This document shows positions 16,604 through 25,059 of a stretch of DNA of 56,416 nt, in pieces. The stretch is from contig DATIGE010000062.1 of assembly GCA_035454885.1 (NCBI GenBank), forward strand, positions 1 through 56,416, in the 5' to 3' direction. The DNA comes from a bacterium (GTDB lineage Bacteria; UBA10199; JACPAL01; GCA-016699445). Below the pieces are notes generated by a model that saw only the letters and a program-made list of their open reading frames with translations, was not told where the DNA came from and did not search any database. The first letter of the stretch is position 1. Each line of letters begins with the position of its first letter. The translations under genes and the position numbers were made by a program.

Positions 16604-18187
16604 GTGAAACTGAACTTCCATTATTTTCTCCCGGAACTCGTCCTGATCGGGACGATCCTGCTTCTGCTCGTGGCCGATTTCTTCAACGGGGCGAAAAAGA
16701 AGGGACTCTACGCCGTTCTGGCCTTCGCGGGAATGTCGGGGATGATGGTGGCGGTCGCCGGCACCGCGAATCTGCCGGCCGCGACCTTCTTCGACGGGAT
16801 GGTTTCCGCCGACGCCATCGGCCGGTTCTTCAAATACATCTTCGGCGTCTCGGGGATCTTGGGCGTCGTCCTCTCCCTGCGTTCCCCCGAGGTCGAGAAG
16901 GCGGATCAGGCGAGCTACTATACCCTGCTGACGGCCTTGGTTCTCGGCATGATGCTCCTGGGTTCGGCCAACCACCTTCTCATGCTGTACCTCTCGCTCG
17001 AGATGGTCTCGGTCCTCTCTTACATTTTGACGGGATCGCTCCGCGGCGTGCGGCGGTCCTCCGAAGCGGCCTTGAAGTACGTGATTTACGGCGGCGTCGC
17101 CTCCGGCATCATGGCGTACGGACTCTCGCTCCTCTACGGCATGACGGGGACGATGGCGTTCCCCGAGATCGCCGCCTTTCTCAAGGCGAACGCCGTCTCT
17201 CGGCCGGCCCTCTTTACGGCGATCCTCCTCATTATGGGCGGGATAGGGTTCAAGATCGCCTCCTTCCCCTTCCACATGTGGTGTCCGGACGTCTACGAAG
17301 GCGCGCCGACTCCGTTCACGGCCTTCCTCTCGGTCGGACCCAAGGCGGCGGGATTCGCGGCCTTGATCCGCTTCTTCGTGGTGGCACTCACCCAGGCGGG
17401 GGCGTCGGGCTTTTTGCCGGTCAAGCCGGTGGGCCTCGTGGAACTCCTGACCGTCCTGGCCATCGCCACGATGACGATCGGGAACCTAGCGGCGTTATGG
17501 CAGAACAACATGAAACGGCTGCTCGCCTATTCCTCGATCGCCCACGCGGGCTACCTGCTCATGGGCTTCGCGGCGCTGAATACGGAGGCCTTGAACGCCA
17601 TCCTCTTTTACCTGGTGGTCTACCTCATCATGAACATCGGGGCCTTCCTGGTCGTTCTGATGATCGCCAACCAATTGGGCGTCGAGGACATCGGCGGCTA
17701 CAAGGGGCTCGGCCGGCGCGGAGGCAAGGGGACGTTTCTCGCGCTGGTCATGACAGTCTTCATGTTCTCGCTGACCGGCATCCCGCCCCTGGCGGGTTTC
17801 ATCGGCAAGTTCTATCTCTTCGGAGTGGTGCTTAAGGCCGGGCTCTACGGGCTCGCCATCGCGGGCGTCTTGAACAGCGTCGTCTCCCTTTACTATTACG
17901 TGCGCGTCGTGAAGGTCATGTTCTTCGACGCCCCGGATGACGCCCGCGCGTTGGCCCTCCCCGCCGTCTCCCAGACCTGGCTGGTCGGGGGGCTCGCGGC
18001 CTTGACACTCTACCTGGGCCTCTTTTGGAACGGCCTGGCGACGGTCACCGTCAAGTCGACGGGGCTGCACGCGGCGGCCTTCGTTCCGCCACCGGTGGTC
18101 GCGCCAGTGACGCCGGAATCACCACCAACCGCGCCGGTTCCGGCGACGACTCCGGCGCCGGCGGCTCCAACGCCTCCGCCTCAATGA
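16604..18187 (+). CDS. nuoN: NADH-quinone oxidoreductase subunit N (set 1) with Pro/Ala-rich tail
   Basis: Antiporter-like subunit of 527 aa. The GTG at 16604, 2 nt after the nuoM stop, is the best start (VKLNFHYFLPELVLIG). The core contains YLSLEMVSVLSYILTG, FPFHMWCPDVYEGAPTPFTAFLSVGPKAAGFA, NMKRLLAYSSIAHAGYLLMG and GIPPLAGFIGKFYLF. After the last helix the protein carries about 35 residues very rich in Pro, Ala, Val and Thr (VPPPVVAPVT...PAPAAPTPPPQ), not usual for NuoN. The stop overlaps the second nuoA start (ATGA). The same frame runs open upstream through nuoL and nuoM, but that part is shadow. Confidence 0.95.
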   Translation: MKLNFHYFLPELVLIGTILLLLVADFFNGAKKKGLYAVLAFAGMSGMMVAVAGTANLPAATFFDGMVSADAIGRFFKYIFGVSGILGVVLSLRSPEVEKADQASYYTLLTALVLGMMLLGSANHLLMLYLSLEMVSVLSYILTGSLRGVRRSSEAALKYVIYGGVASGIMAYGLSLLYGMTGTMAFPEIAAFLKANAVSRPALFTAILLIMGGIGFKIASFPFHMWCPDVYEGAPTPFTAFLSVGPKAAGFAALIRFFVVALTQAGASGFLPVKPVGLVELLTVLAIATMTIGNLAALWQNNMKRLLAYSSIAHAGYLLMGFAALNTEALNAILFYLVVYLIMNIGAFLVVLMIANQLGVEDIGGYKGLGRRGGKGTFLALVMTVFMFSLTGIPPLAGFIGKFYLFGVVLKAGLYGLAIAGVLNSVVSLYYYVRVVKVMFFDAPDDARALALPAVSQTWLVGGLAALTLYLGLFWNGLATVTVKSTGLHAAAFVPPPVVAPVTPESPPTAPVPATTPAPAAPTPPPQ

Positions 18188-18552
18188 ATCCCTACATCCC
18201 CCTCTTGATGCTCTTTGGTTTCGTCGGCCTCCTGGGCGTCATCATCCTGGCCCTTTCGCATCTCGTCAGCCCCAAGAAGGACTCCGCCGCAAAAATGCAG
18301 ACCTATGAATGCGGCTTCGACCCGATCGGCGATTCGCGCCACCGCTTTTCGGTCAAGTTCTACCTCGTCGCGATGCTCTTCATTCTCTTCGACGTCGAGG
18401 TGGTCTTCCTCTACCCCTGGGCCGTCCTCTTCAAGGAATCCGCACAGACGGGATTGGGGCCCTTCCTGATGATCGAGATGGGGATTTTTCTCGGAATCCT
18501 CGTGATCGGACTCGCCTACGTCTACGCGCGCAAGGCGCTGGATTGGAAGTAA
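18184..18552 (+). CDS. nuoA: NADH-quinone oxidoreductase subunit A (second copy)
   Basis: A second, distinct NuoA of 122 aa with the YECGFDPIGDSRHRFSVKFYLVAMLFILFDVEVVF core and three predicted helices; it is closer to the usual length than NuoA1. It overlaps the nuoN stop by 4 nt and so is transcribed with set 1. By content it is the missing first subunit of set 2, whose nuoB begins 5.2 kb downstream beyond the intruding block. This is the strongest hint that the two nuo sets were once contiguous. Confidence 0.96.
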   Translation: MNPYIPLLMLFGFVGLLGVIILALSHLVSPKKDSAAKMQTYECGFDPIGDSRHRFSVKFYLVAMLFILFDVEVVFLYPWAVLFKESAQTGLGPFLMIEMGIFLGILVIGLAYVYARKALDWK

Positions 18553-18567
18553 CAACTCTTCCGCTTT

Positions 18568-18927
18568 CTACAGGTCGACGATCGCCTTGAACCCGCCCCA
18601 GAACATGCGCATGCCGTCGAAGGGGAGCTTGTTCGCGTTCCACATCTTCATCAGGCTTTCGTCCTTCATCACCTTGGCCATGATCCGGTCCCGGTGGGCG
18701 CGCGACTTGTAGACGACATAGGCGAAGACCACCGTCTCCCCCTTCTTCAACTTCACGCTTTGCGGAAAGGACGTCCGTTTGCCCGGTTTGACGTCGTCGG
18801 CCACGCCTTCCACGTATTCCAGGGCGCCGTATTTTTTCCAAACCTTGCCGGTCACGGCCGCCATGCGGCGGTAGAGGGCCAGGTTCTTCTTGGGGACGGG
18901 GATCACGAAGCCGTCGATGTATTTCAT
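18568..18927 (-). CDS. DUF1428 family protein
   Basis: The 119-aa product begins MKYIDGFVIPVPKKNLALYRRMAAVTGKVWKKYGALEYVEG, which matches the N-terminal pattern of the DUF1428 (YbaA-like) family of small dimeric alpha/beta-barrel proteins. It continues with VVFAYVVYKSRAHRDRIMAKVMKD and ends with GMRMFWGGFKAIVDL. The ATG at 18927-18925 has AAAGGAGG upstream, which decides the start over a longer frame. The biochemical function of the family is not established. It is the first gene of the block separating nuoA2 from nuoB2. Confidence 0.88.
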   Translation of the reverse strand: MKYIDGFVIPVPKKNLALYRRMAAVTGKVWKKYGALEYVEGVADDVKPGKRTSFPQSVKLKKGETVVFAYVVYKSRAHRDRIMAKVMKDESLMKMWNANKLPFDGMRMFWGGFKAIVDL

Positions 18928-18999
18928 GGGGCCTCCTTTGGTGAGACGAAGGGGGAAGGATACCAAATCGACAGTTTTCCACCCGATTTTTTTGTAGAA

Positions 19000-19019
19000 G
19001 ACGGTGCCAGGCACGCGTC
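19000..19019. repeat. Short palindrome of the GGTGCC-A-GGCAC type
   Basis: GACGGTGCC, A, then GGCACGCGTC forms a near-perfect hairpin with a one-base bulge. Similar GGTGCCnGGCACC palindromes occur as dispersed REP-like repeats in many bacterial genomes. Only one copy is seen here, between the DUF1428 gene and the truncated gene. Confidence 0.35.
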
Positions 19020-19035
19020 GAGATCAGCGTACGAA

Positions 19036-19494
19036 CTATTCGCAGGGCTCGGGTGACGGGGTTGCGATGTGGCGGAGGCTTTCCCGTTGGCGGATCCAAA
19101 TCGATTGCATGTCAACGCGATAGTCGGCGCGGAAGAAATCGTCGCAGAAGGTATGGCCGCCGCCGAAGGCTAAAACGACTTCGGGAGAAGAGCCCTCGGG
19201 CCGCGATCGGAGAAAATCGAGGAGATAGTCCGTGGCCCAGGACTCCCTGAGGGGGAACATGATGTCGCGCTTCAAGGCCAGGCAGGCGGGCGTCATGCCC
19301 TCCTCCGCCACGCACTGATCCACTTCGCGGTGCCTTGCGTCGTACTCCATCGCTTGCTCGAGGCTTCCAGTTCGGTGGAGGGTCACTTCGTTCGCGTGGC
19401 GCAGGCCATAGACAAAGGCCGCTCCGAGCGAGGCGACGACTTCGTAATGTTCCTGATAGAACTCCAGGCAGTAAAAGGTTGCGCGATCGAGCTT
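19036..19494 (-). pseudogene. 5'-truncated gene of unknown function
   Basis: A protein-like frame on the minus strand ends at 19036 and stays open upstream to an in-frame TGA at 19497-19495. It reads FYCLEFYQEHYEVVASLGAAFVYGLRHANEV, then TLHRTGSLEQAMEYDARHREVDQC, and ends IATPSPEPCE. Sensible protein sequence continues above the first usable start (GTG 19386), and no ATG or ribosome binding site is visible there. The frame breaks where base composition drops into the AT-rich segment near 19500. I read it as a gene whose 5' end was lost; from GTG 19386 it could still encode 116 aa. No family is recognised. Confidence 0.5.
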
Positions 19495-19497
19495 TCA

Positions 19498-19527
19498 TTT
19501 AGACCTGCGACGAACGACTTGTATAAT
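19498..19527 (+). promoter_or_regulatory. Candidate promoter for the AT-rich orphan gene
   Basis: TTTAGA (19498-19503), an 18-bp spacer and a perfect TATAAT (19522-19527). It lies at the left edge of the AT-rich segment, about 120 nt before the orphan gene at 19646. Base composition is locally AT-rich, so chance matches are easier. Confidence 0.4.
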
Positions 19528-19645
19528 TCGATGTTGCATTTCTGCCTGCTCGCAACCCCGCCTCTCTTCCGGCGAAAACGGGCCCAAGGACACTTGATCC
19601 CGAAGAATTCTTCCAAACGGCCTTGGCCACCAAAAGGAGTCCATC

Positions 19646-20737
19646 ATGTCTCAAATAGCAGGTGTTCCCACGCCGTTTGCACTAACAGTAGCCCGTTTTC
19701 TCAATCATCTGACGCCTGTCCCACAGGATGGTACGATTGTTTTTCGTCCCCTTCCTCAGAGCCTCTCTTCTTTCAGGGACGAAGTGGAACTGGAAGCACC
19801 GGTCCAACTTGTGCCGGCAACCTTTGATGATTTTAGGCGTTCGATCGATATGATATTTCGATACACGTCCACGGACGCGTTTGCGAAGGCTCATGCGGCT
19901 GCGACAACGGAAATTGAGGCCGTACGGGATGCCCATTTCGCGGACGACCAGCGATATAAAACAAAACCCCTGCCCTTTGCAGACACTTGGCTTTTAGATA
20001 CCTCTAGCTTTCAGGTGAGATGCGGGCTTGAACGCAATCATGGCCAAGCTGATAAACTGATCAACTTATTTAACCCCCTTATCTATGAAAACGTCACAGG
20101 TCAGGAAAACACCTATGCCCTCGGCTTTTATGAAGGAGCCAAAAGCATGATATTTGACGTGTCACCACGTGGCCTTCATTGGGCAAGCTATACAATATTG
20201 CTGCGTGGCCAAGAGCGCGTGGCTACCGTGCGAAACGTTTTAGGATTGCCCGATGCTTCTTTATTCGAGCTGACACTAGAAATCGCCAATCGCCTCATAT
20301 TGGAAGAGCAATTCTCCCTAGAAGAATTGGGTAAACTATTTTTTAACGGGTATCCTCTGGAATGGGAAGCTGACATCTGGAAACTCTCGAAAACGGCATT
20401 ACATGACCTGGAAGACGAGGAATTTCAGAACGAGCCCGAATGCGAATCGCCTGACTGGGAATCTGGAGAACTCTTCGCGGAAAACTTCTCAACATCACTG
20501 AATCCATTCGATGAACCAGAAAATGCAGAAAGACCAGAGCCGTTTACGATTACCATAGATGCTCCGTTATTAGAGGACATGTACGATGCAGAAGAAACCT
20601 ACCCGAGAATGGATATCCGAATCCCCTGCTACGGTGCGCTTGAAAAAAAGAAAGCCCTAAGCCCGACTCTCTCCCAAATCTGGCATAACACACCGGAGGA
20701 GGGTCTCGCGAAGATTACTGTCCTTGACGTTCTTTAG
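19646..20737 (+). CDS. Orphan hypothetical protein (363 aa), probably acquired
   Basis: ATG 19646 follows AAAAGGAG. The product is soluble and acidic toward the C-terminus (DLEDEEFQNEPECESPDWESGELFAENF), with no signal peptide, membrane segment or motif that I recognise. Codon use differs sharply from the neighbours: many A/T-ending codons (gat, aaa, tta, ata) against the G/C-ending codons of the nuo genes. The AT-rich segment extends from about 19500 to 20850. No integrase, transposase or clear direct repeats flank it. Horizontal transfer is inferred from composition and from the damaged neighbouring gene. Confidence 0.6.
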   Translation: MSQIAGVPTPFALTVARFLNHLTPVPQDGTIVFRPLPQSLSSFRDEVELEAPVQLVPATFDDFRRSIDMIFRYTSTDAFAKAHAAATTEIEAVRDAHFADDQRYKTKPLPFADTWLLDTSSFQVRCGLERNHGQADKLINLFNPLIYENVTGQENTYALGFYEGAKSMIFDVSPRGLHWASYTILLRGQERVATVRNVLGLPDASLFELTLEIANRLILEEQFSLEELGKLFFNGYPLEWEADIWKLSKTALHDLEDEEFQNEPECESPDWESGELFAENFSTSLNPFDEPENAERPEPFTITIDAPLLEDMYDAEETYPRMDIRIPCYGALEKKKALSPTLSQIWHNTPEEGLAKITVLDVL

Positions 20738-20847
20738 TCTATTTTTTGGAAGACCGGTGCCCGTGGATTCAAAGACTAAGTGCAACGCTTCTGTTTGAAA
20801 ATTTAAGTGTACCCGGCTTAGAGCGAACTCCACGAGTCATATAGAGG

Positions 20848-21200
20848 TCATCCCCTCACTCCCATCCCCTTCTTCAAAAGGGCCGCCTTCACCATCTCCC
20901 TCTTGTCCCCCTGAATCTCCACCACGCCGCCGTTCGGTCCGATCAGATAGGTGCCTCCCGAGCCGCACTTTTTCTTAAGCTCGGTGCAGAGCTGTTTCAG
21001 ATAGGCCTCCGCCCGCGGCAGCCGGTCGATCACCGTCACCGTTTTGCCCCCGCGACCGGTCTTCTCGATGCGGAGGACGGCCGTGACCTGGCCGTCGCGG
21101 GGTCTTCGGCCGGGCAGACGCATTGGATCTCCCGGCATTTGGGGCATTTTTGGTTGCGTTCCGGGTCCGTGGAGTAAACGAGGCGGGAATCGTTGTTCAT
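20848..21200 (-). pseudogene. yciH: SUI1/eIF1-like protein (YciH family), frameshifted
   Basis: The N-terminal part starts at ATG 21200: MNNDSRLVYSTDPERNQ, then CPKCREIQCVCPAEDP, a four-Cys knuckle seen in some bacterial YciH proteins. The C-terminal SUI1 core (TAVLRIEKTGRGGKTVTVIDRLP...LKKKCGSGGTYL...VEIQGDKREMVKAALLKKGMGVRG) lies in a different frame. Adding one base to the run of four G at 21099-21102 would join them as AEDPRDGQVTAVLRIEK. The gene is therefore interrupted by an apparent 1-nt deletion. Family role: translation-initiation fidelity, homologous to eIF1. It may be a real pseudogene, a sequencing error or a slippery site. Confidence 0.75.
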
Positions 21201-21214
21201 GACATTGTTCTCTC

Positions 21215-23158
21215 CTACCATCCCCCTCCGCCGCCGCCACCGCCGCCACCCCCTGAAGACCCCCCGCCGCCGCTCCCCGAATGGGAACTTGGCGAGACCG
21301 AGGCCGAGGCGATCGCGCTCGTGAGCGAGGAGCCGAGCGACGACGCGAACGCCGCCGTGCCGAGACCCGCCGCGCCGGCATACCAGGCGCGCGACGATTC
21401 GGTCACCGGCTTGCCGGCCTCCGTGAGCACCCCCGTGAACTGCTCCGCCCATTCGTTCTCCACGTCCAAGGCCAGCGCATACGGCAGGAACTGCTCGAAA
21501 AGCTCGGGGGTCTTTTGGGGCGGATGCATGGCCTCCAAACGGTCCCGCTCGGCCGTGCCGAGGTACATGCGGAGGCCTTCGATGCGGTCCAGCACCTTCC
21601 GCCCCCCCAGGGTGGGGGCCTTGAGGAGGCTGAAAAAGACCAGGTTGATGGCGACCGCCGCGAGGAGGACGGCCAGCATCCAGGCCGAGGTCGCCTGGCC
21701 GAACATGTAGAGGCCGACGACCTCGCCCGCGAGGAACGGGAGGGCGAAGAGGGTCGTGAAACCCGCCCCGAAGAACGAGAACGACTTTTCGATGATCCCT
21801 CTCGCGTTCCAGGCCGCCCTCCACGCGGCCAGGGCCTGCCGGACGAGCATAACGACGCCGAAGGTCCATCCCGTGAGCCAGACCGTCATGAAGCCGGCTC
21901 CGACGGTCGCCCCCGCCCCGCCTTGAAAGAGCGCGAACAGGAGGGATATGAGGGTCACCCCCAGGCCGGCAAAGAAATAGCCCCGGTTCGTGAGAAAATA
22001 GGCCTTCTCAAAACTCGCCTTCAGGTCCTTCTTGAGGCCCTCCACCGCCGCGACGATCGTCGTCCGGTGGGCCTGCTTGATCTCGAGACGGGGATCGGCG
22101 CCCAGGAGATTTTGCAAAAGCCGGTTCTCCTCGGAGGCGAGCTTGAACTCGCCCCCCGAAAGCCTTTCGAGGACGTAGGTCCCGCCCTCGTCCAGGATCT
22201 TGATCCGCTTCGCGACGGCCAGGTGGATCAGGGAGGCGGCGAGGGCCTTGTCGTCGTAGCCCATCCTCCGGATGAACCGGGCGGCCGCCGGCGAGAGGTT
22301 CTGCGGGGCCTCGAAGAGCGGGATGATCGTCCCCGGACGCGGGTCGCGTCCGACCTGGAACCAGACCAGGACATAATAGAAAAGGATCGCAAAGAGCCCC
22401 AGGGCGCCGAAGACCTCCATCCGGTTTTCCTTGAGAAAGAAGGCCCACTTTTCGGGCTGGGTGGGCTCGCGAACGACCCCCTTGGGAAACGTCACGACGA
22501 TGGTCAGCCCTTGAGACGGTTCCAGCGCGGCGGTCGTCCGGAAGACGGCGGCCCCGCCGGCCTCGACCGAGGCCGTGAAATTCTTCTCCGTGGCTCCCTG
22601 GTCTCCCGTGTACCCCTCGGTCTTCACGTCGCTTCGCGCGACCCCGGCGGGGAGCCTCACGCGCGCCGTCGCCTCGTCGATGGGGAATTTCCAGCCGTTG
22701 CCGGTCACGTTCCAATAGAGCTCGTCGTGATCGGGAAAGAACCCGACCTGCCGGTCGGTGCGGTACCGGAAGACATAGGTGTAGACGCCCGGCGGGATCA
22801 GCACGTCCTTGTCCCCGGCGTAGACCCTCATCCCGTTGGATTGGGCCTCGGTGTGGTACGGCTCAGGCCGCCCGTCCCGGAGGACCTCGATCACGCGGAA
22901 ACCGGTGCTCGTCCGGAACCCCCAGGGCGTCCGGTACTCGGTCGGGAAATCCCGGTAGATGCCCCGCTTGATGTCGGCGCCCAGGGCGACGACCCGGATC
23001 GTCTCCGTCACCTCCATGGAGGCGTCGGCGTTGACCTGGATTTCCGAGCGATAGGAGAGGATCCGCTCCCGGTCGTACTGGTCCAAGAGACCGACGACGC
23101 CCGCCTGCGCGAAGGCGGCCGACGAAGCGAGGAGGAGTAGGATCCTAAAAATCCACAT
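21215..23158 (-). CDS. DUF2207 domain membrane protein
   Basis: The 647-aa product starts with a signal peptide ([19 protein letters not shown]). The exported N-terminal domain carries the DUF2207 pattern ([32 protein letters not shown]). A helix follows ([19 protein letters not shown]), then [16 protein letters not shown], a cytosolic region and several more hydrophobic segments. The extreme C-terminus is a Ser/Gly tract ending in a Gly run and Trp, characteristic of this family. The ATG at 23158 has a GAGAAAGG site; a longer upstream frame has none. It overlaps lemA by 14 nt, a widespread pairing. Function is unknown; an envelope role is inferred. Confidence 0.88.
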   Translation of the reverse strand: MWIFRILLLLASSAAFAQAGVVGLLDQYDRERILSYRSEIQVNADASMEVTETIRVVALGADIKRGIYRDFPTEYRTPWGFRTSTGFRVIEVLRDGRPEPYHTEAQSNGMRVYAGDKDVLIPPGVYTYVFRYRTDRQVGFFPDHDELYWNVTGNGWKFPIDEATARVRLPAGVARSDVKTEGYTGDQGATEKNFTASVEAGGAAVFRTTAALEPSQGLTIVVTFPKGVVREPTQPEKWAFFLKENRMEVFGALGLFAILFYYVLVWFQVGRDPRPGTIIPLFEAPQNLSPAAARFIRRMGYDDKALAASLIHLAVAKRIKILDEGGTYVLERLSGGEFKLASEENRLLQNLLGADPRLEIKQAHRTTIVAAVEGLKKDLKASFEKAYFLTNRGYFFAGLGVTLISLLFALFQGGAGATVGAGFMTVWLTGWTFGVVMLVRQALAAWRAAWNARGIIEKSFSFFGAGFTTLFALPFLAGEVVGLYMFGQATSAWMLAVLLAAVAINLVFFSLLKAPTLGGRKVLDRIEGLRMYLGTAERDRLEAMHPPQKTPELFEQFLPYALALDVENEWAEQFTGVLTEAGKPVTESSRAWYAGAAGLGTAAFASSLGSSLTSAIASASVSPSSHSGSGGGGSSGGGGGGGGGGGW

Positions 23159-23657
23159 CGGGGGCCTTTCTCTCCGTGACGTACTCGACCTCGAAGAAGG
23201 GCTCCTCCCTGAATCCAAAGGGCTTAGCGAGAAGCAGACTGGGGAAGGTCTGGACGCGCGTGTTGTAGTTGCGGACGCAGCCGTTGTAGTAGCGCCGCGC
23301 GTACTGGAGGTCGTCCTCGACGTCGACCAAGTTCTTCTGGAGATCGAGGAAATTCGTATCGGCCTTGAGTTGGGGATAGTTCTCCACGAGGGCGAAGATC
23401 CCCTTGAGTCCGTCGACGACCTCTTTGGGCGTCCGCAAAGAAGCGACGTCCGTGAAGAGCCTCTTTTCGTGGCCCGCGTAGCCCTTCACCGCCTCCACCA
23501 GGGCGGGCACCAGATCCGCGCGGCGCTTGAGCTGGACGTCGACGCCGCTCCAGGCCTCTTTGAGGAGATTCCGGTCGCGGACGAGGCGGTTGAAGAGAAG
23601 AACGCCGAAGAGGGCGGCGGCAAGACCGGCCGACCCGGCCATCAGGGTGATCGTCAT
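23145..23657 (-). CDS. lemA: LemA family protein
   Basis: A 170-aa protein with one N-terminal membrane segment ([22 protein letters not shown]), followed by helical repeats. The LemA signatures are [35 protein letters not shown] and [36 protein letters not shown]. The membrane anchor is followed by a soluble helical bundle. It is the first gene of a two-gene unit with the DUF2207 gene, divergent from nuoB2 across a 72-nt gap. The biochemical role of the family is not defined. Confidence 0.93.
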   Translation of the reverse strand: MTITLMAGSAGLAAALFGVLLFNRLVRDRNLLKEAWSGVDVQLKRRADLVPALVEAVKGYAGHEKRLFTDVASLRTPKEVVDGLKGIFALVENYPQLKADTNFLDLQKNLVDVEDDLQYARRYYNGCVRNYNTRVQTFPSLLLAKPFGFREEPFFEVEYVTERKAPDVDF

Positions 23658-23679
23658 GAGGACTAAGTCTTACGCCACC

Positions 23680-23709
23680 TTGACAGTTTTGTCTCCCCCC
23701 TCGTACAGT
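23680..23709 (+). promoter_or_regulatory. Sigma70-like promoter of nuo operon 2
   Basis: A perfect TTGACA (23680-23685), an 18-bp spacer and TACAGT (23704-23709; 4 of 6). The predicted leader is about 14 nt and contains GAGG 8 nt before the nuoB ATG. It has the same -35 box, spacer length and a related -10 box to the promoter in front of nuo operon 1, suggesting similar sigma-factor control. Confidence 0.65.
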
Positions 23710-23729
23710 ATCCGCACGAGGTTTTTCAC

Positions 23730-24230
23730 ATGTCCATGACCGATGTATTCGCCGGAGCCGTCATCGCGACCAAGGTCAAGGAAGTCGTGGCCTGGGGGCG
23801 CAAGTATTCCCTCTGGCCCATGCCCTACGCCACCGCGTGTTGCGGAATCGAATTCATGGGGGCGGTGTCCTCCAATTTCGACATCTCCCGGTTTGGCGCC
23901 GAGCTTGTGCGCTTCTCCCCCCGTCAGGCGGATCTCCTGATCGTCCTAGGCACGATCAATTACAAGCAGGCCCCGGTCTTGAAACGCATCTACGACCAGA
24001 TGTGCGAGCCCAAGTGGGTGATCTCGGCAGGCGCCTGCGCGTCATCGGGCGGTTTTTACAACAACTACAGCGTGGTCCAGGGGATCGACGAGATCCTTCC
24101 GGTCGACGTCTACGTGCCGGGCTGCCCGCCCCGGCCCGAGGCGATCCTGCACGGGATCATGAAGATCCAGGAAAAGATCGTGAACGAGGCCAAGGGGGTT
24201 GCACGTGACAACAAGATTCAGGCGGCTTAA
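23730..24230 (+). CDS. nuoB: NADH-quinone oxidoreductase subunit B (set 2)
   Basis: The 166-aa N2-cluster subunit. The tandem cysteines are C37-C38 (TACCGIE), with further ligands in GACASSGG and GCPPRPE. It differs from NuoB1 around the cluster: [12 protein letters not shown] replaces [12 protein letters not shown], and [16 protein letters not shown] is the more common form of that loop. ATG 23730 is preceded by GAGG; a second ATG two codons on (23736) is possible. It is the first gene after the operon 2 promoter. Its 3' end overlaps the exported-protein gene by 26 nt. Confidence 0.97.
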   Translation: MSMTDVFAGAVIATKVKEVVAWGRKYSLWPMPYATACCGIEFMGAVSSNFDISRFGAELVRFSPRQADLLIVLGTINYKQAPVLKRIYDQMCEPKWVISAGACASSGGFYNNYSVVQGIDEILPVDVYVPGCPPRPEAILHGIMKIQEKIVNEAKGVARDNKIQAA

Positions 24231-25023
24231 CGCCTTCCTTTTTCTCCTTCTCTCAGCCACCGCGTTCGCCGGGGCCCCCGAAAAGAGCCGGGAAGGCGAC
24301 GAGGCGATCGCCACCAGCGGCCAGGCGGGCGCCGAGGCCGATCGCTACTATGCAGCCTATAAGGCCGAGCCGCGCGGCAAAAACGCGGCGGAGAACTTGA
24401 TCAAGACCGGGCGCGCCCTGGACGCGGCGAAGCTCAAGTTTTACGAAGAGGCGGACGGCCGGTGCTACCTGGGCAAGAAGAGCGAGCGCCAGGCCCGTCC
24501 CGAGTGTTTCGAGGCGGCCGTCGCCGACTTGAACCGCCGGTACGGCGAAGGGTCCTTCAGCTACCACGGCGACCAGGTCCAGTTCACCTACAACGGCACG
24601 CACTTCAAAAAGGTGCTCGACGAGTTTCCGGGGAGCCCCTACGAGGGCGAGGCGAGCCTGGCCCTCCTGAGGGGCGGCGCGCTCGTCTCGGACGACCCGA
24701 ACTACGGCATCAACAAGGTCATCGGCTGGCTGGACAAGTACCCGAGCAGCAACGTCCGGTCCAAGGCCCTTCTCCTCCTGGGCCGGCTCTACGCCGACGC
24801 CTTCGTCACCTTCAAGAGCGGCGGATTCATCGTCGTCAACGGCCGGGTCGACCCGGGACGGATCTCCATGGAGCGGTCGAAGTACCAGGCCAAGGGGTTG
24901 GAGGCCTTCCAGGAAGTCTTTCAGAAATACGGCTCGTCCCCTGAGGCGGGGCCCGCACGGAAGGAATACGACCTGCTCAAGAACGGCCAGGACGACGGGA
25001 TTTTCTACGGAGTTTCTTATTGA
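24205..25023 (+). CDS. Exported TPR-like protein inserted in the nuo operon (272 aa)
   Basis: The GTG at 24205 has AGGGGG about 8 nt upstream and gives [24 protein letters not shown], a clear signal peptide. The mature protein is rich in helix-forming Ala/Leu/Lys repeats ([54 protein letters not shown]), resembling tetratricopeptide-like periplasmic adaptors. No enzyme motif is visible. It overlaps nuoB2 by 26 nt and precedes nuoC2 by 36 nt, so it is transcribed with complex I set 2. It is not a known complex I subunit; a role in envelope assembly is only a guess. Confidence 0.75.
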   Translation: MTTRFRRLNAFLFLLLSATAFAGAPEKSREGDEAIATSGQAGAEADRYYAAYKAEPRGKNAAENLIKTGRALDAAKLKFYEEADGRCYLGKKSERQARPECFEAAVADLNRRYGEGSFSYHGDQVQFTYNGTHFKKVLDEFPGSPYEGEASLALLRGGALVSDDPNYGINKVIGWLDKYPSSNVRSKALLLLGRLYADAFVTFKSGGFIVVNGRVDPGRISMERSKYQAKGLEAFQEVFQKYGSSPEAGPARKEYDLLKNGQDDGIFYGVSY

Positions 25024-25059
25024 GTTGACGCCCCTTTCCCGCTAATTGTTGCCGCCGCG

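Noticed and set aside
19112-19616. Two other minus-strand frames at the AT-rich boundary (starting at 19498 and 19616)
   Set aside because: One is Arg/Ser/Pro-rich shadow of the truncated gene's frame and the other lacks a ribosome site and any protein-like pattern.
21225-21262. Apparent triplet repeat (GCC/CCG runs)
   Set aside because: It is the coding DNA of the Gly-rich C-terminal tail of the DUF2207 protein, a normal feature of that family.
21281-23140. A 619-codon plus-strand frame opposite the DUF2207 gene
   Set aside because: It is antisense to a gene with a clear signal peptide, membrane segments and a DUF2207 pattern; the translation is Arg/Gly/Asp-rich shadow.
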